Origin: JAGWRA01 sp035534615
Lineage (GTDB): Bacteria; Acidobacteriota; Vicinamibacteria; Vicinamibacterales; CAVVIG01
NCBI GenBank assembly: GCA_035534615.1
Contig: DATLRO010000124.1
Coordinates: 1 to 16,615, forward strand
DNA length: 16,615 bases
Direction: 5' to 3'
The notes under the pieces are model-generated. The model was not told where the DNA came from, did no database searches, and worked only from the letters and a program-made list of their open reading frames with translations. Made by a program: the position numbers and the translations under genes. This document shows positions 1-7,122 of the stretch, piece by piece; the first letter of the stretch is position 1; every line of letters starts with the position of its first letter.

Positions 1-998
1 GACAGCGCGAGGGTCTTCTGAAAGACGGTCGGATTCGGCTCGAGCGAAATCGCCATGAGCGCGGTGTTCTGGTGGCGGAGGTAGTGGCGGCCGACCACGC
101 CCGAACTGTTGCCGAGCCCGTTCGGATGCCTGTCGCCGGCCGAGCGCAGCAGCAGCACGGCGGAGTTGATCGCGCCGCAGGCGACGACGACGAGACCGGC
201 GGAGTAGGACTCCGACTCACCGCCGCGCCGCACCTTCACCGCCGTCACTTCCCGTCCCGAGCCGCTGGTCTCCAGCCGCTCGACGTACGCCCCCGTCAGG
301 AGCGTCACGTTCGGTCGCTCCGCGAGCAGCGGCTCGATGCAGATGATCTGCGCGTCGGCTTTGCCGTTGGTGAGGCAGGGGAAGCCGTCGAACGCCCGGC
401 AGCGGATGCACGGGCTGTGGCGGGTCGCCCGGCCGTGCTCTTCCTCCAGCAGGATGCCGAGCGGGAGGGGAGAGGGATGGTACCCGAGCCGGGTCAGGTC
501 TTCCGAGAGCGTCGCGATCCGCGGCTCGTGGCTCACCGCGGGCCAGGCGTAGGGAGCGCTGGCGGGCGGGTCGGTCGGATCGACGCCCCGCTCGCCGTGC
601 ACGTGATAGAGCCGCTCGGCCCGGGTGTAATACGGTTCGAACTCGTCGTAGCCGACCGGCCAGGCGGGCGAGATGCCGCCGGCGTGGCGCAGCTCGCCGA
701 AATCCTCCTTCCGCAGCCGGAACAGCGCCGAGCCGTAGAACTTCGTATTGCCGCCCACGAAGTAGTGAATGCCCGGGAAGAACTCCCGGCCCTCCTTGTC
801 GAGCCAGGGCTCCTTCGCCTGATACTTCGCGTCCACGAAGACGGCCCTGGAATCCCAGTTGTCCTGTTCGCGCGGCAGGAAATCGCCACGCTCGAGCAGC
901 AGGATCCGCTTGCCCGAGGGCGCCAGGCTCCAGGCGAGCGTGGCGCCGCCCGCCCCCGTGCCGATGATGATGACGTCGTAGTGATGGTCGTCCGCCAT
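1..998 (-). CDS. GMC-family FAD-dependent oxidoreductase, N-terminal part (runs off the left edge)
   Basis: The reverse strand from ATG at 998 reads about 332 codons with no stop before the window edge. The N-terminus has a Rossmann FAD-binding motif, GTGAGG (residues 13-18), after a DVIII strand. A GMC-type flavin-attachment segment GGNTKFYG follows (residues 82-89). Residues 197-208 hold a CIRCRAFDGFPC cluster (C197, C200, C208). GMC enzymes oxidise alcohols or sugars using FAD; the C-terminal domain carrying the usual catalytic His is outside the window, so the substrate cannot be judged. A purine-rich stretch, GGGGGGAAGGAAC, directly precedes the ATG and supports this start. The gene begins 40 bp after the hybrid kinase stop on the same strand, so co-transcription is possible. 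No signal peptide is visible at the N-terminus. Confidence 0.9.
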   Translation of the reverse strand, partial: MADDHHYDVIIIGTGAGGATLAWSLAPSGKRILLLERGDFLPREQDNWDSRAVFVDAKYQAKEPWLDKEGREFFPGIHYFVGGNTKFYGSALFRLRKEDFGELRHAGGISPAWPVGYDEFEPYYTRAERLYHVHGERGVDPTDPPASAPYAWPAVSHEPRIATLSEDLTRLGYHPSPLPLGILLEEEHGRATRHSPCIRCRAFDGFPCLTNGKADAQIICIEPLLAERPNVTLLTGAYVERLETSGSGREVTAVKVRRGGESESYSAGLVVVACGAINSAVLLLRSAGDRHPNGLGNSSGVVGRHYLRHQNTALMAISLEPNPTVFQKTLAL

Positions 999-1038
999 GT
1001 GTTCCTTCCCCCCGGATCTCAGCCCGACAGTCTTTCCT

Positions 1039-2979
1039 TCAGTCCCCGCGACCGCGCTCCGCCGACTCCGTCCGTGGTCGCGCTTCCACCGTTCGGATCG
1101 CGTCGTACAGCTGTGTCGCCGTGAACGGCTTCTGAAGCAGGATGGCTTCCTGCCGCTCCATCAGCTCGCGGACCTGCGGCGAGTCGACCTGGCCGGTCAT
1201 GAAGATGACGGGGGCGTCGGGACAAATCGCGCGCAGATTCGCCGCCAGTTCGAGCCCCGAGGCATGCGGCATCACCACGTCCGTAATCAGGAGATCGATC
1301 GCCGACTGACGCTGCGCCGCCAGCGCCAGCGCGCGAGCGGCCGTTCCCGCCTCGGCGATGTCCAGCCCGTGCGGCGCCAGCAGGCGCTTCAACAGCTTCC
1401 GCACCGGCTCGTCATCGTCGACGATCAGGACGCTTCGCACGGGCTGCCCGACGTCCCTGCCCTCCTGCGTCGCCGCATCCGTCTCCGCCGGTCCCGCCAC
1501 GCCCGGGAAACAGATCTCGAACTCGGTGCCCCGGAGGGGCTGGCTGGATACGGCGATCCGACCGCCCGTGCGCTCGACGATGTCCCGGACGGTCGAGAGG
1601 CCCAGTCCGTTCCCCTCGCTGCCCTTCGTGGTGAAGAACGGATCGAAGATCCTGGCCACGTTCGCCGGTTCAATGCCGATGCCGCTGTCCCGCACGCGGA
1701 TGCACACCGATCGCTCGAGCCCGGAGCCGCGCGCGGCCGTCTCGATTCTCAACGCCCCGCCGGCCGGCATGGCATCGCGCGCATTGATGACGAGGTTCAT
1801 CAGGACCTGCTCGAACTGGCCGGGATCGATCCGGATGGAACCGGCCAGGGGATCGAGCGCGACGTGCAGTCCGATGTCCTGTCTCAACAGGCCGGTCAGG
1901 AGCCCCGCCAGCCGCGACACGGCCAGGTTGACGTCGAGAATCCGCGGCTGCCACGTCTGGCGCCGCCCGAAGGCCAGCAGCTGCCGCGTGAGCGCCACCG
2001 CCCGCTCCGAGGCCGCCTGGACCTCGAGCACGTCGGCTCTCATGGGTTCCCGATCGCCGACCTGCGACAGGATGACGTCGGTGTAGCCGATGATCGCGGA
2101 GAGCACGTTGCTGAAGTCGTGGGCAATCCCACTGGCAAACCGGCCGATCGCCTCGAGCTTCTGCGCCTGCTCGAGGCGCAGCTCCAGTTCCCTGCGCGCG
2201 GTCATGTCGGTGGCCACCCCGCGGACCACCCCCTGATCGAGCAGCCGGCCGACGACTTCGAGCCAGTGGATGGTGCGATCGGGCCAGACCACCCGGTACT
2301 CGTGATGGAACTGCTGGCCGGCCCCCGCACCAGCCAGCTCGATGGCGCCGGTGAAGACGGCCCGATCGTCGGCATGCACCAGAGACAGATAGGCGTCGAT
2401 GCCGGCGGGGAATTCGGCGAGCGTCATGCCGTGGACGGCCGCCAGCGACTCGCTGGCCCTGAGCCGCCTTTGTCGAAGATCGACTTCCCAGACGCCGGCC
2501 CTGGCCGCCTCGAGCGCAAAGGCGACTCGAGACCGCTCCGCCTGCAGCGCCTCCTGGGCCAGCCTGAGCGCGCTGCAGTCCTCCATGACCGACAGCAGTG
2601 ACTCCGGCGCGTCCCGACCATCCCGAATCACGATGGTCGTCGCACGCACGGGCACGACGCTGCCGTCTCTGCGGACGAGGCGCTTGTCGTACTGGACGCG
2701 ATCCCGCCAGGCGTCCAGCAGCCGCCCACGCCACTCGACCTCCCTCGCGCGATCGTCCGGGTGCGTGAACTCGCGGGCCTCCCCGTTCAGGAGCTCTTCT
2801 TCCCGGTACTGAAGCAGGGCGCACAGGGCGTCGTTCACGCGCACCCAGCGGCCATCGAGGCTCTCGCAGGCCATGCCGACGGGCGATTGGTCGAAGGCCG
2901 GCTCACCGGGGGGAACCCGCTGAGGCGATGTCTCGGGGCGTGGTGAAGGCCCGTCCTCCGATCGCTCTCGATCTCTCAC
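1039..2979 (-). CDS. Hybrid sensor histidine kinase (PAS-PAS-HisKA-HATPase-REC)
   Basis: This 646-residue protein starts with GTG. Two PAS-like regions lie at about 30-140 and 150-265. A dimerisation/phosphoacceptor helix carries FASGIAHDFSN (His287). The ATPase domain shows an N-box NLVINARDAM (395-404), G1 DSGIGI (431-436), F-box FDPFFTTK (445-452) and G2 GNGLGLS (456-462). A receiver domain at about 515-630 has the acidic triplet DDD 521-523, phospho-acceptor Asp567 (LLITDVVMP), Thr595 and Lys617. No membrane segment is seen, so it should sense a cytoplasmic cue and autophosphorylate, then pass phosphate to its own receiver. No separate DNA-binding response regulator lies in the window, so the output is unknown. 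The GTG overlaps the stop of the upstream PAS gene as GTGA (2976-2979), which suggests translational coupling. The ligand is unknown. Confidence 0.95.
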   Translation of the reverse strand: MRDRERSEDGPSPRPETSPQRVPPGEPAFDQSPVGMACESLDGRWVRVNDALCALLQYREEELLNGEAREFTHPDDRAREVEWRGRLLDAWRDRVQYDKRLVRRDGSVVPVRATTIVIRDGRDAPESLLSVMEDCSALRLAQEALQAERSRVAFALEAARAGVWEVDLRQRRLRASESLAAVHGMTLAEFPAGIDAYLSLVHADDRAVFTGAIELAGAGAGQQFHHEYRVVWPDRTIHWLEVVGRLLDQGVVRGVATDMTARRELELRLEQAQKLEAIGRFASGIAHDFSNVLSAIIGYTDVILSQVGDREPMRADVLEVQAASERAVALTRQLLAFGRRQTWQPRILDVNLAVSRLAGLLTGLLRQDIGLHVALDPLAGSIRIDPGQFEQVLMNLVINARDAMPAGGALRIETAARGSGLERSVCIRVRDSGIGIEPANVARIFDPFFTTKGSEGNGLGLSTVRDIVERTGGRIAVSSQPLRGTEFEICFPGVAGPAETDAATQEGRDVGQPVRSVLIVDDDEPVRKLLKRLLAPHGLDIAEAGTAARALALAAQRQSAIDLLITDVVMPHASGLELAANLRAICPDAPVIFMTGQVDSPQVRELMERQEAILLQKPFTATQLYDAIRTVEARPRTESAERGRGD

Positions 2980-3614
2980 GCGCCCTTCTCGTTCTCTCCG
3001 TTCAGCAGCGGCTCGACCACACTCGCAAAACAGGCTGGACAGATGCAGTGGCTGAAGCTGGTATTGGTGTGCTTGGAGATGTAGGCCTCGACAGACTGCC
3101 AGTAGTTCTGATCATCGCAAATCCTCTTGCAGTACGAACAGATCGGAAGGAACCCCTGCAGGGTCTTGACCTCCGCGAACGCCGCCTGCAGCTCCTGCAC
3201 GAGCCGTTCGCGCTCCTGTTCGGCCTGCCTGCGCACCGTCATGTCACGCGCGACGCCGTAGATGACCTGCCGGCTGAGGTCCGGCGTCGCATTCCACAGC
3301 AGCCACTTGTAGGACCCGTCCTTGCAGAGGTAACGGTTTTCGAAGCCCAGAGCCTGACCGCCGCTCCGGACCTGACGGTTCTGCAGCAAGGTGCGGTCGC
3401 GATCCTCAGGATGCACGAAGTCGATGAACGGCTTCGACGTCAGCTCGTCTGGAGTGAATCCGAGCGTCGTCTGCCAGGCCGGGTTCACCCGCTTGAAGCG
3501 GCCGCTGAAGTCGAGAAAGCACAGCATGTCGATCGAGAGGTCGAAGAAGCGCGCCTCGAGCTCGCGGACCTGCCTCGCAGTCGGGTCGCCGTCAACCGGC
3601 TCGTCAGTGGCCAT
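2976..3614 (-). CDS. PAS-domain protein with C-terminal Cys-rich (zinc-ribbon-like) module
   Basis: The 212-residue product has one PAS domain at about 17-130 (FFDLSIDMLCFLDFSGRFKR, then HPEDRDR and a closing ARDMTVRR). A short coiled-coil-like helix spans 130-150. The C-terminal module begins LQGFLPICSYCKRI and ends FSHCICPACF. This module, with CxxC near its start and CxxC near its end, is recurrent at the C-termini of bacterial PAS, receiver and kinase proteins; its function is not established to my knowledge. The visible cysteines are C159, C162, C166, C190, C192 and C195. No kinase or output domain is present. The gene overlaps the downstream hybrid kinase by four bases (GTGA), so the pair probably forms a signalling unit, with this protein as an input or redox/metal-sensing partner. 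The ATG at 3614 lacks a strong Shine-Dalgarno; no better in-frame start was seen. Confidence 0.9.
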   Translation of the reverse strand: MATDEPVDGDPTARQVRELEARFFDLSIDMLCFLDFSGRFKRVNPAWQTTLGFTPDELTSKPFIDFVHPEDRDRTLLQNRQVRSGGQALGFENRYLCKDGSYKWLLWNATPDLSRQVIYGVARDMTVRRQAEQERERLVQELQAAFAEVKTLQGFLPICSYCKRICDDQNYWQSVEAYISKHTNTSFSHCICPACFASVVEPLLNGENEKGA

Positions 3615-3771
3615 GGCGGACCATCAGGAATCGTAAGTGCCGGACCGTTCTGCCGTGTGAACCCGATTGTCTCACGAAGGGAGCGTGATGATCGCCGGCG
3701 CTGACAGCGGCCGCCAGGGGGCCTGGCCGGGACCGCGATGCCGCGAACGAGGCGTGCCTGTACTGATGAGC

Positions 3772-3810
3772 TTCTCGACGGAGACCGTCCGGGCCGGACT
3801 CCGTCGAGAA
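3772..3810. repeat. Perfect 12-bp inverted repeat in the gap before the PAS gene
   Basis: TTCTCGACGGAG (3772-3783) is exactly reverse-complementary to CTCCGTCGAGAA (3799-3810). Between the arms, GTCCG-GGC-CGGAC forms a small inner stem that borrows one base of the outer arm. It lies 76 bp downstream of the membrane-protein stop (3887) and 157 bp upstream of the PAS start (3614), both minus strand. No T-run follows on either strand, so it is not a typical intrinsic terminator. It could be a U-less terminator, an mRNA stability element or an operator. A second small stem, GCCAGG-GGG-CCTGGC, lies at 3713-3727. Confidence 0.6.
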
Positions 3811-3886
3811 ACGAAGCGTCAGGGGCGTGGGGACGACGATCGGCCGTGCCGCTCGTGGAGGGTGTTCGACGCATCCGCCGCCGGCG

Positions 3887-4333
3887 CTACACCTTGTAGA
3901 GCGGGCGCACCTGGAACAGGATGTAGAGCCCGATCAGGGCGCCGATGATCCCGCCGATGATCGACCCGCTCAGCAGCGAGAACAGCAGGCTGACGATCTG
4001 CGCGTAGAACAGCAGCCGCCACCCCGACATCGCGCGCGCGAAGAGGCCCGGCAGCGCCGCAACCATCAGCACCAGTTGGACGATCAGGACGACCGTCAGA
4101 TAGGTGAATCCGGCCGCGTAGCCGAGGCCGCCATACGGCATCAGGGCCGTGCCGAGCCCCAGCACGAAGAGCAGCGGAGGCACCGTGAGAATCATCAGCA
4201 CCACGGTGATCCACGGGCCCCACTTGACGATCCATTCCTTCGCGTTGTCCGGGATTTGAAACGGAGCCTTCTGGACCAGGTAATAGTCGAGAAACCCGAT
4301 CAGGTCCTTGGGTGGCCGCACATCGGTCGTCAT
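3887..4333 (-). CDS. Small integral membrane protein of unknown function
   Basis: The product is 148 residues with a soluble N-terminus (FLDYYLVQKAPFQIPDNAKEW, about 14-34) and about four hydrophobic segments, near 40-62, 70-94, 105-121 and 122-142. The last has a Gly/Ile-rich stretch, SGSIIGGIIGALIG. The KAPFQ...P..AKEW-type N-terminus followed by short membrane segments resembles a widespread uncharacterised small membrane protein family, but I cannot name it. AGGAG at 4342-4346, eight bases before the ATG, supports this start. It is the first gene in the leftward run but is separated from the PAS gene by 272 bp with an inverted repeat, so it may be a separate transcript. No catalytic motif is visible. 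Confidence 0.8.
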   Translation of the reverse strand: MTTDVRPPKDLIGFLDYYLVQKAPFQIPDNAKEWIVKWGPWITVVLMILTVPPLLFVLGLGTALMPYGGLGYAAGFTYLTVVLIVQLVLMVAALPGLFARAMSGWRLLFYAQIVSLLFSLLSGSIIGGIIGALIGLYILFQVRPLYKV

Positions 4334-4411
4334 CGCCTTCGCTCCTGTCCTGCGAGCCAGGGAATTGGCGGAATGATGAAATGCAAAACCAACTCCAGTT
4401 GAGCTTTCGCC

Positions 4412-4484
4412 CCGGCGGCGCCCACCCGCCGGCGCTCAGGGTGCCCGGGGCCGCCCTGAACGGACCGGCGGTACGGACCGCCGG
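4412..4484. repeat. Three consecutive GC-rich hairpins with interchangeable arms
   Basis: Hairpin 1 pairs CCGGCGG (4412-4418) with CCGCCGG (4426-4432). Hairpin 2 pairs TCAGGG (4436-4441) with CCCTGA (4454-4459). Hairpin 3 pairs CCGGCGGT (4465-4472) with ACCGCCGG (4477-4484) around an ACGG loop. The arms of hairpins 1 and 3 share the same seven-base sequences and could pair across. On the minus strand this would fall 79 to 151 bases before the membrane-protein ATG, in its leader if transcription starts further upstream. In GC-rich DNA such stems also arise by chance. Confidence 0.45.
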
Positions 4485-4594
4485 GAGAGTCACGCCCCAT
4501 GGTCGGGGAGTTTTGCGCGACGCCGAGTGATTTTCCCGCGTTTCCACCCCGGCTATTCGGGTCGAAGTTCTGCGCATCCGCGCACGATCCGCTT

Positions 4595-4623
4595 TTGACC
4601 GGGAGAGGCCGGCCGGATAGAAT
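4595..4623 (+). promoter_or_regulatory. Sigma-70-type promoter for the S10 peptidase gene
   Basis: The -35 TTGACC (4595-4600) and -10 TAGAAT (4618-4623) each match five of six consensus bases and are separated by exactly 17 bp. Transcription would start near 4630, giving a leader of about 36 bases with a GAGGG ribosome site (4654-4658) seven bases before the ATG at 4666. Confidence 0.7.
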
Positions 4624-4665
4624 CCACGCGCACCGAGATTCAGTTTCATTTGCGAGGGACACCGC

Positions 4666-6228
4666 ATGAAGAAAGCCCTGTGTATCATCGCGATTCTGGC
4701 GTTCTGCGCCCTCGGCTCCGTCCCGCGGGCGGCGGCGCAGGATCCCGAGCCGCACCGGAAGGCTGCCGAAGCGAAGGCGCCCGAACCGGCTCCCAAAGAA
4801 GTCACCGTCGTCACTGAGCACAGCATCCGGATCGACGGCCAGACGATTCCCTACAAGGCGACCGCCGGATCGATCCTGCTCAAGAACGACAAGGGCGAAC
4901 CGACGGCGCTCATCTATTACTGGGCCTATACCCGCAGCGACGTGACCGATTTCGCCAAGCGCCCGATCGCGTTTCTCTACAACGGCGGGCCGGGCTCCTC
5001 GTCCATCTGGATCCAGATGGGCGCGTACGGTCCGCGCCGCGTCGTGACGGCGAACGCCGCGCCGACGGGCGGGGCGCCGTATCAGCTCGTCGACAACCAG
5101 TACAGCCTGCTCGCCAAGACCGACATGGTCTTCATCGACCCGGTCGGCACCGGCTTCAGCCATGCCGTGGGGAAGGCGAAGGATCGGAACTTCTGGGGCG
5201 TGGACGAGGACGTGCGGTCGCTCGCGCAGTTCGTCACGAAGTACGTCACGCGCAACGACCGCTGGAACTCGCCGAAGTTCCTGATCGGCGAGAGCTACGG
5301 GACGTTCCGCTCGGTGGCGCTCGGCAACTACCTCCAGGCGCACGACAACATGTACATGAACGGCATCGTGCTGATGTCGTCGGTGCTGGACCTGGGGACG
5401 ATCTCGTTCCATCCGGGCAACGACCTGCCTTACGTCCTGTATCTGCCCAGCTACGCTGCCACGGCCTGGTACCACAAGGTGCTGAACCCGAGACCGGCCA
5501 ATCTGCCGGCGTTCCTCCAGCAGGTGCGCCAGTACGCGGCCACGACGTACGCCAACGCGCTGATGCAGGGGGCCAACCTGAGCGCCACGGAGAAGGAGGC
5601 GGTCGCCAAGCAGCTCTCGCAGTACACCGGGCTGAGCGTCGACTACCTGATGAGCGCCGATCTCCGCGTCTCGCTCCCGCAGTTCATGGCCGAACTGCAG
5701 CGCAGCCGCGGGCTGGTGACCGGCCGGCTGGACTCCCGCTTCTCCGGAGCGACCTACGATCCGCTGTCGGAATACGGCGGCTACGACCCGCAGAGCACCG
5801 CGATCACCGGGGCGTTCACGGGCGCGTTCCACGCCTATATCACGCAGGAACTGAAGTTCAATCCGGATCGGCCCTACATGGTGGCGGCTGACGGCGCGGG
5901 CCGCTACTGGGACTGGAAGCATCAGGTGCGCGGCGAGGGCTACGGCTTCCCGGGGGCGCCGAACGTGGAGCCCGATCTGAAGGAAGCGCTGATCACCAAT
6001 CCCCACCTGTACGTGCAGGTGGAAAACGGCTACTACGACATGGCGACGCCGTTCTTCGAGACCGAGTACACGATGTCCCATCTCGATCTGCCGGCGTCGC
6101 TGCAGAGCCACATCGGCCTCAAGTACTACGAGTCGGGTCACATGATGTACGTCCGGGTACCGACCCTGGCCGAGCTGTCGGCCAACGTCGGTGCCTTCAT
6201 CACGGCCCACGAAGGACCGCAGCCGTAG
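4666..6228 (+). CDS. S10-family serine carboxypeptidase, secreted
   Basis: The 520-residue protein starts with a Sec signal peptide (MKKALCIIAILAFCALG..., likely cleaved after AAAQ near residue 25). A Pro/Ala/Glu-rich linker follows at about 26-44. The alpha/beta-hydrolase core shows the S10 hallmarks: an oxyanion-region motif NGGPGSSS (106-113), DPVGTGFSHA (158-167), and the nucleophile elbow GESYG with Ser210. Asp458 (NGYYDMATPF) and His492 (YESGHMMYV) complete the triad. The family removes C-terminal amino acids, usually at acidic pH; here it would act in the periplasm or outside the cell on peptides as a nutrient-scavenging enzyme. It has its own promoter (4595-4623) and terminator (6257-6294), so it is probably monocistronic. 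All key residues are present and its length is normal for bacterial members. Confidence 0.96.
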   Translation: MKKALCIIAILAFCALGSVPRAAAQDPEPHRKAAEAKAPEPAPKEVTVVTEHSIRIDGQTIPYKATAGSILLKNDKGEPTALIYYWAYTRSDVTDFAKRPIAFLYNGGPGSSSIWIQMGAYGPRRVVTANAAPTGGAPYQLVDNQYSLLAKTDMVFIDPVGTGFSHAVGKAKDRNFWGVDEDVRSLAQFVTKYVTRNDRWNSPKFLIGESYGTFRSVALGNYLQAHDNMYMNGIVLMSSVLDLGTISFHPGNDLPYVLYLPSYAATAWYHKVLNPRPANLPAFLQQVRQYAATTYANALMQGANLSATEKEAVAKQLSQYTGLSVDYLMSADLRVSLPQFMAELQRSRGLVTGRLDSRFSGATYDPLSEYGGYDPQSTAITGAFTGAFHAYITQELKFNPDRPYMVAADGAGRYWDWKHQVRGEGYGFPGAPNVEPDLKEALITNPHLYVQVENGYYDMATPFFETEYTMSHLDLPASLQSHIGLKYYESGHMMYVRVPTLAELSANVGAFITAHEGPQP

Positions 6229-6256
6229 GGCTTCTTCAGCCGGGGCGTTCGCAGCA

Positions 6257-6294
6257 GGCCGCCGGTGCACGGCGCACCGGCGGCCTTTTTCTTT
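6257..6294 (+). terminator. Rho-independent terminator after the S10 peptidase gene
   Basis: The arms GGCCGCCGGTGC (6257-6268) and GCACCGGCGGCC (6274-6285) form a perfect 12-bp GC stem with an ACGGC loop, followed immediately by TTTTTCTTT (6286-6294). It lies 28 bp after the peptidase stop and isolates that gene from the next one. Confidence 0.93.
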
Positions 6295-6348
6295 GCCGGC
6301 CGCGGACCAATGTCCTTTGGCACCGCGACCGGCTAGACTGACCGGACC

Positions 6349-7122
6349 ATGCGGCACTTCGTCGACGTGAACCTCGCCTCGGCCGGAATGCTCGTAGCCG
6401 GCCTCGCCGCCGGCGTCGCGCTCCTGTACTTCAAGCCGACCGCGGCCTGGGGCCGGCGGCTCCTGGCCCTCCTGGCGATCGGGTATCTCGGCCTCAGCGT
6501 GCCGGCCCTGACGCTGCCGGCCGCCCGGCTCCTGGCCTGGGGCTACCGGCCGCTCCAGTCGGCGGCGCAGGCGGACGAGGCGACCGGCATCGTCATTCTG
6601 GGCGGCGGCGCACGCCTCGTCCGGGGGCGCGCGGACCAGGTCGAGCTTCTCGATCCGGCCACGGCGGTGCGGGTCCTGGAGGCGGTCCGGGTCTACCGTC
6701 TCCTGGGACACCCGTGGGTCATCCCGTCGGGCGGCGTCGCCGATCCGAACGTGGAATCCGAACCGGAAGCGGTCACGATGCGCCGGCTGCTCCTGCGGCT
6801 CGGCGTGCCGGCCGGCCGCATCCTGCTCGAATCCAGGTCCCGCAACACGTACGACGAGGCGCTGGACGTGCCGCCGATCCTGCGGGCGCACGCCATCCGG
6901 ACGTTCGTGCTCGTCACCTCGCCGACCCACATGCGCCGCTCGATGCTGACGTTCGCGGCGCAGGGGCTGCACGCGATTCCCTCAATCGCCACCGAGACGT
7001 TCGCCGGCCGGCCCGACGTGTCGTACTGGTGGCCGAGCGAAGAGGGGCTGCACTTCGGGCAGGCGACGCTCCACGAGTACCTGGGGCTGGTGTACTACTG
7101 GGCGCACGGCTGGCTCCGCTGA
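6349..7122 (+). CDS. YdcF/SanA/ElyC-family (DUF218) membrane-anchored protein
   Basis: The 257-residue protein has two N-terminal hydrophobic segments (about 11-28 and 38-58) followed by a DUF218 domain. Family motifs are visible in order: IVILGGG (81-87), PSGG (126-129), ESRSRNTYDEA (161-171), TSPTHMRRS (190-198) and a C-terminal HEYLGLVYY (242-250). Relatives include E. coli ElyC and SanA, linked to envelope integrity and lipid-carrier or peptidoglycan homeostasis, though their biochemical activity is unsettled. The domain should lie on the periplasmic side of the membrane. No clear Shine-Dalgarno precedes the ATG. Its last 141 bases overlap, in antisense, the 3' end of the converging glycosyltransferase reading frame. 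Confidence 0.9.
   Translation: MRHFVDVNLASAGMLVAGLAAGVALLYFKPTAAWGRRLLALLAIGYLGLSVPALTLPAARLLAWGYRPLQSAAQADEATGIVILGGGARLVRGRADQVELLDPATAVRVLEAVRVYRLLGHPWVIPSGGVADPNVESEPEAVTMRRLLLRLGVPAGRILLESRSRNTYDEALDVPPILRAHAIRTFVLVTSPTHMRRSMLTFAAQGLHAIPSIATETFAGRPDVSYWWPSEEGLHFGQATLHEYLGLVYYWAHGWLR

Larger units (their letters stand above)
4334..4665. other. 332-bp divergent intergenic region
   Basis: This gap separates the leftward membrane-protein gene and the rightward S10 peptidase gene. From left to right it holds the AGGAG ribosome site of the membrane gene, a short CAACT-CC-AGTTG palindrome (4390-4401), three GC-rich hairpins (4412-4484), a stretch with less GC (about 4510-4560), and a near-consensus sigma-70 promoter (4595-4623) for the peptidase. 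I see no coding sequence or known riboswitch in it. No clear promoter for the leftward gene was found. Confidence 0.7.

Noticed and set aside
72..1124. Long plus-strand reading frame (350 codons) opposite the GMC gene
   Set aside because: It is antisense to a clear FAD enzyme, has an Arg/Ala/Gly-rich composition and shows no family motif; long antisense frames are common in GC-rich DNA.
997..2601. Plus-strand frame of 534 codons opposite the hybrid kinase
   Set aside because: The minus strand encodes an intact kinase with all motifs; the plus product is Arg/His/Gln-rich with no recognisable domain.
6318..6339. Possible sigma-54 promoter (TTGGCAC...) before the YdcF-family gene
   Set aside because: The GG-to-GC spacing is one base too long and the -12 element reads CCGGC instead of TTGC; no enhancer-binding protein is nearby.
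4330..6972. Minus-strand frame of 880 codons across the S10 peptidase and YdcF genes
   Set aside because: It spans two well-supported genes, a terminator and a promoter on the other strand and has shadow-like, Arg-rich composition.
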